In this document: one piece after another, positions 62,701 to 64,000 of the stretch
How positions within the stretch are numbered: the stretch's first letter is position 1
Layout of the letters: the number at the start of each line of letters is the position of its first letter
NCBI RefSeq assembly: GCF_002104995.1
Contig: NW_024468265.1
Coordinates: 186,001-250,000 of the forward strand
Length of the DNA: 64,000 bases
Direction: 5' to 3'
DNA from: Linderina pennispora
Lineage: Eukaryota; Kickxellomycota; Kickxellomycetes; Kickxellales; Kickxellaceae
Position numbers and translations under genes: made by a program
Notes under the pieces: model-generated
What the model saw: only the letters and a program-made list of their open reading frames with translations
Database searches by the model: none
What the model was told of the DNA's origin: nothing

Positions 62701-63383
62701 GACAGGGCGCCCCGGGCCTCTGCGTGCAGAGCATCTACAAACTCGTACCCGTAGGCATGGGTAGCCAGGGCTCGGTAGTCGATGGCAAACTGGGAGGTGT
62801 TTATCAGCTCGCCAGTAACCACCAGCTCGTGTTGCTCGGCCAGCTCAACCACCAGCATGAGCAAGAACCCTGCCATCTCCTGCAGGAATGTGCGCAGCCT
62901 TCCACGAATCTCCGACGCCTGTTTCCTCACTACTGCCAACGTCTCTTCCGACTCGCGCATGAGCTGCGGGCGCGGGCGCCTGTTCTGGGACGCTGCCTTC
63001 TTCTTCTCCTCGGCGCACAGCCTCTCGCGCTCGGGCGTCCATGACAGCCTGCCATCAAGCCCTTTGAGCTCGACCCGATAGTGGTCAATCACGCGATAGA
63101 TCAGCACGAACCACAGCTTGCCGATAAGATCCTTGCGGTTCGACGAGTACGGATTACGCACAATTAGTCGGCGGAACAGGTCGCGGCACTGCCCGCGCTG
63201 GCTCTCGAGCGACGGGCTAAAAAAGTCCTTTCCACCGTCGCGCTTTCCCGTGGTCTCTATCTGCTCCGTCAGCTGCTTGATTGCCTGGAACAGCTGGGCC
63301 GTGCTCTCGGGATTCGACGTCTCCCAGTTCATCGCATTATCCACACCGGCCATTCTTGATCTCCTTTTGGTAGTCCTAGCCAT
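59718..63383 (-). CDS. EST1/SMG7-like protein (telomerase/NMD factor)
   Basis: 1221 residues, one uninterrupted exon. N-terminal 14-3-3-like domain: QRGQCRDLFRRLIVRNPYSS, GKLWFVLIYRVIDHYR, then the EST1 helical hairpin blocks KSAVAIIAQCLVYLGDLSRY and AIKLAPHRGQPHNQLAVIYG, which are diagnostic. SLVMFVSLAVRIKRTKDQ and the following helices fit the EST1 DNA/RNA-binding region. The C-terminal ~450 residues are low-complexity with acidic, Gln-rich (runs of up to eight Gln) and Ser/Pro-rich stretches and no PIN domain, so it resembles SMG7/Ebs1/Est1 rather than SMG6. Start: the first ATG (MARTTKRRSR); the Met at residue 11 is an alternative. Confidence 0.88.
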   Translation of the reverse strand: MARTTKRRSRMAGVDNAMNWETSNPESTAQLFQAIKQLTEQIETTGKRDGGKDFFSPSLESQRGQCRDLFRRLIVRNPYSSNRKDLIGKLWFVLIYRVIDHYRVELKGLDGRLSWTPERERLCAEEKKKAASQNRRPRPQLMRESEETLAVVRKQASEIRGRLRTFLQEMAGFLLMLVVELAEQHELVVTGELINTSQFAIDYRALATHAYGYEFVDALHAEARGALSLPRKSAVAIIAQCLVYLGDLSRYRVMYTSRKQTAVMAARTAANSEAEQQQQRDMWWAAKKFYQGAIKLAPHRGQPHNQLAVIYGHDKDYLSTIFGYYRATTAHSRFIASESNMRGMLDNAQRLLSANVPPIPDRPPNAHWFADSQIYPNFTMLRYHLAQYQPSTKSPSDMGTSVMREAMPTKEHVGSIAARVDNAVEKFVRAAKATGTGSLDGEQVMMVQIVHLLELQRLTCFGNIADGSHLPPLNIVRQSANLAVRVAESFCHAISRSIADSRRTWRTLKSEQEVLTKPSRRVIGPLIVSLVMFVSLAVRIKRTKDQDSPHIQRLRTEVFAACERARFVETVSWLKRTMTSVHHTVNRRSQSPEPLQWRSVCRSMAPLAVRLWGEHVACSGQRIEDRMLAGWAMPDGTVWGRVPSSYAEMDISNIGNAALLSEKTEEKALLSRWWQLDCILALAAECLPDMVQTARTVDSRSQMPSGVVSNDMDVDTEEEGVGNSTSADDDADNAMEEDEEEIVFFRGRPQTALDRKVIEEKRPVLPARPPSRLLSPEQKQEQRIQQRRKEYQKHQKQYQQAASSQTAAKTTPLARTLTRSPVERPVNSTPYVPLVDAERDEVIRPAVGQQQGQQHSQQPRVPNAIGSQRVPATASSASSSTTEAFSGSRIAGADEQLAMAGIGGLLQAARAHPQYRSPTALDMPMMPPMIPSASMHGLPGAGHSSSLTSPYANSSAHQSLLGSPVAPSQQHQQQTVVASSMWSPALRPSASQSAIGTTSSVLSPQHQQQPLNNGTDDHNVLEKWQEYAQKLQEQTHYNEQLRQQLRQHMELRDRQLSTQEDDGDATAVSVASMALSQTSQPAKQQTRSFSSNFFSQQQQQQQQPPQQQQLLAGSIAASISQHQQAYMQAMAGGNSGIYPWMQPMSQQQQPPLNLFNPPGRGVGTEIGGAHHPTLLQLSPLSPMHFSMLGSQASAADFAAASTPSASATRAAGSGAAAASQS

Positions 63384-64000
63384 AGAGGAGTTAGAAACTG
63401 TATATCAAATTAATTGCGGCCGCAAATGCTTGTCTGGGATGTGGCCGCATTTGTGGCGCCGACTGCCAATGCGGTAGGGGAACAGGCCTGCGGTGGTGAG
63501 CCCCATGAGAAGCCAGCTGCACCATGCTACAGCCCGAAATCTTACCTTGTCTCAAATGCGCGGTTGGTGTTGTATCTGAGAGCGCTTCTGTTTTCTGCTG
63601 TCGCCTGCTGCTGCTGGTGCTGCTGCTCAGCTCACAAAAAACAAAGGAAATAGCAATAGAGAAAAAATCCCTGCGTCAGAGACTATCAACGGGGTAAGTG
63701 TCAGGAGTGGAAACAAAGTCTGGCGTATTCAGACACTCATGAAAAGAGGGTGCTCAGGCGGCAGGAAAGCGTGTGAGCGTAAACTGAGCTGCGGCACTCA
63801 CTAGCAAAAGAAGGGGCGTGCAGTTGTTTGCTACCAAGGCCAGTTCCAGAGAGAGAGGCGGGATAAGGCTCAACTACGAAAGAAACCGCGCAGAGCCCGA
63901 AACAGAAAAGCAGAGAGAGGGAGCCCTTGTCAAGTATCTCGGCGTTCTGCAGAATAACGGACCAGGAGAGCAAATGAGAGGAAATTTGAAAAAGAAGAGG
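63384..64000. other. Upstream region of the EST1/SMG7-like gene
   Basis: About 600 bp to the window edge. Contains CTG-type triplet runs around 63600 and purine-rich DNA, and no supported gene. Confidence 0.5.

Noticed and set aside
1-64000. tRNA, rRNA and CRISPR arrays
   Set aside because: No B-box-like GGTTCRANNCC with a matching A box was found by eye, no rRNA segments, and no regularly spaced short direct repeats apart from the transposon-tail array. A covariance-model scan was not possible.

Overview
The window is a piece of a fungal nuclear genome. The genes are eukaryotic (SNAPc, CENP-A, MAU2, COA3, Rrp9, EST1/SMG7), intron-poor (three introns supported, 122-242 bp) and fairly GC-rich, with short TATA-containing promoters and pyrimidine-rich leaders. 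An early-diverging lineage such as Kickxellomycotina is my guess from the low intron density and the large tyrosinase set. I cannot fix the taxon from sequence alone.

Layout. 1-16 kb holds housekeeping genes: a SNAPC1 3' part, a CENP-A-type histone, MAU2/SCC4, a small membrane protein, Cu/Zn SOD, a stand-alone phosphopantetheinyl-transferase domain that looks like the tail of FAS2, an NFX1/FAP1-type zinc-finger protein, COA3, a GDSL esterase and a multi-span membrane protein. 15-38 kb is a co-located cluster of five secreted tyrosinases and five cytosolic repeat proteins. The latter form one paralogous family with a repeating 'TTN(A/S)xI' pattern like the beta-solenoid of bacterial DUF4097-type proteins; three of them carry an N-terminal PPAY motif. 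38-41.8 kb has an ERV2-type sulfhydryl oxidase and an aminopeptidase P.

41.9-51.4 kb is an AT-rich island unlike its surroundings. It holds a mobile element with a DDE_Tnp_4-like transposase, a 547-aa protein I do not recognise, two small genes that are paralogues of each other and flank the transposase, at least five long-stem foldback modules (44-61 bp stems, about 45-nt loops, GGAGG...ATTCA ends), partial second copies of the ORFs, and about 110-bp tandem repeats. This is the best candidate for something undescribed.

51.8-64 kb returns to GC-rich genes: two tandem S10 serine carboxypeptidases, a Fet3/laccase-type multicopper oxidase, Rrp9 and an EST1/SMG7-like protein. Copper enzymes (SOD, five tyrosinases, the oxidase) are unusually frequent.

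One caution governs the reading. At least seven genes (MAU2, FAP1, two repeat-family genes, tyrosinase 1, carboxypeptidase 2, the multicopper oxidase) plus the second transposase copy are broken by about 30 frameshifts. All I traced have the same sign (+1 in reading direction), and in each case I worked out base by base one extra base restores the homologous reading. I read these mainly as uncorrected single-base insertions in the assembly rather than as gene death, but only re-sequencing can settle it.
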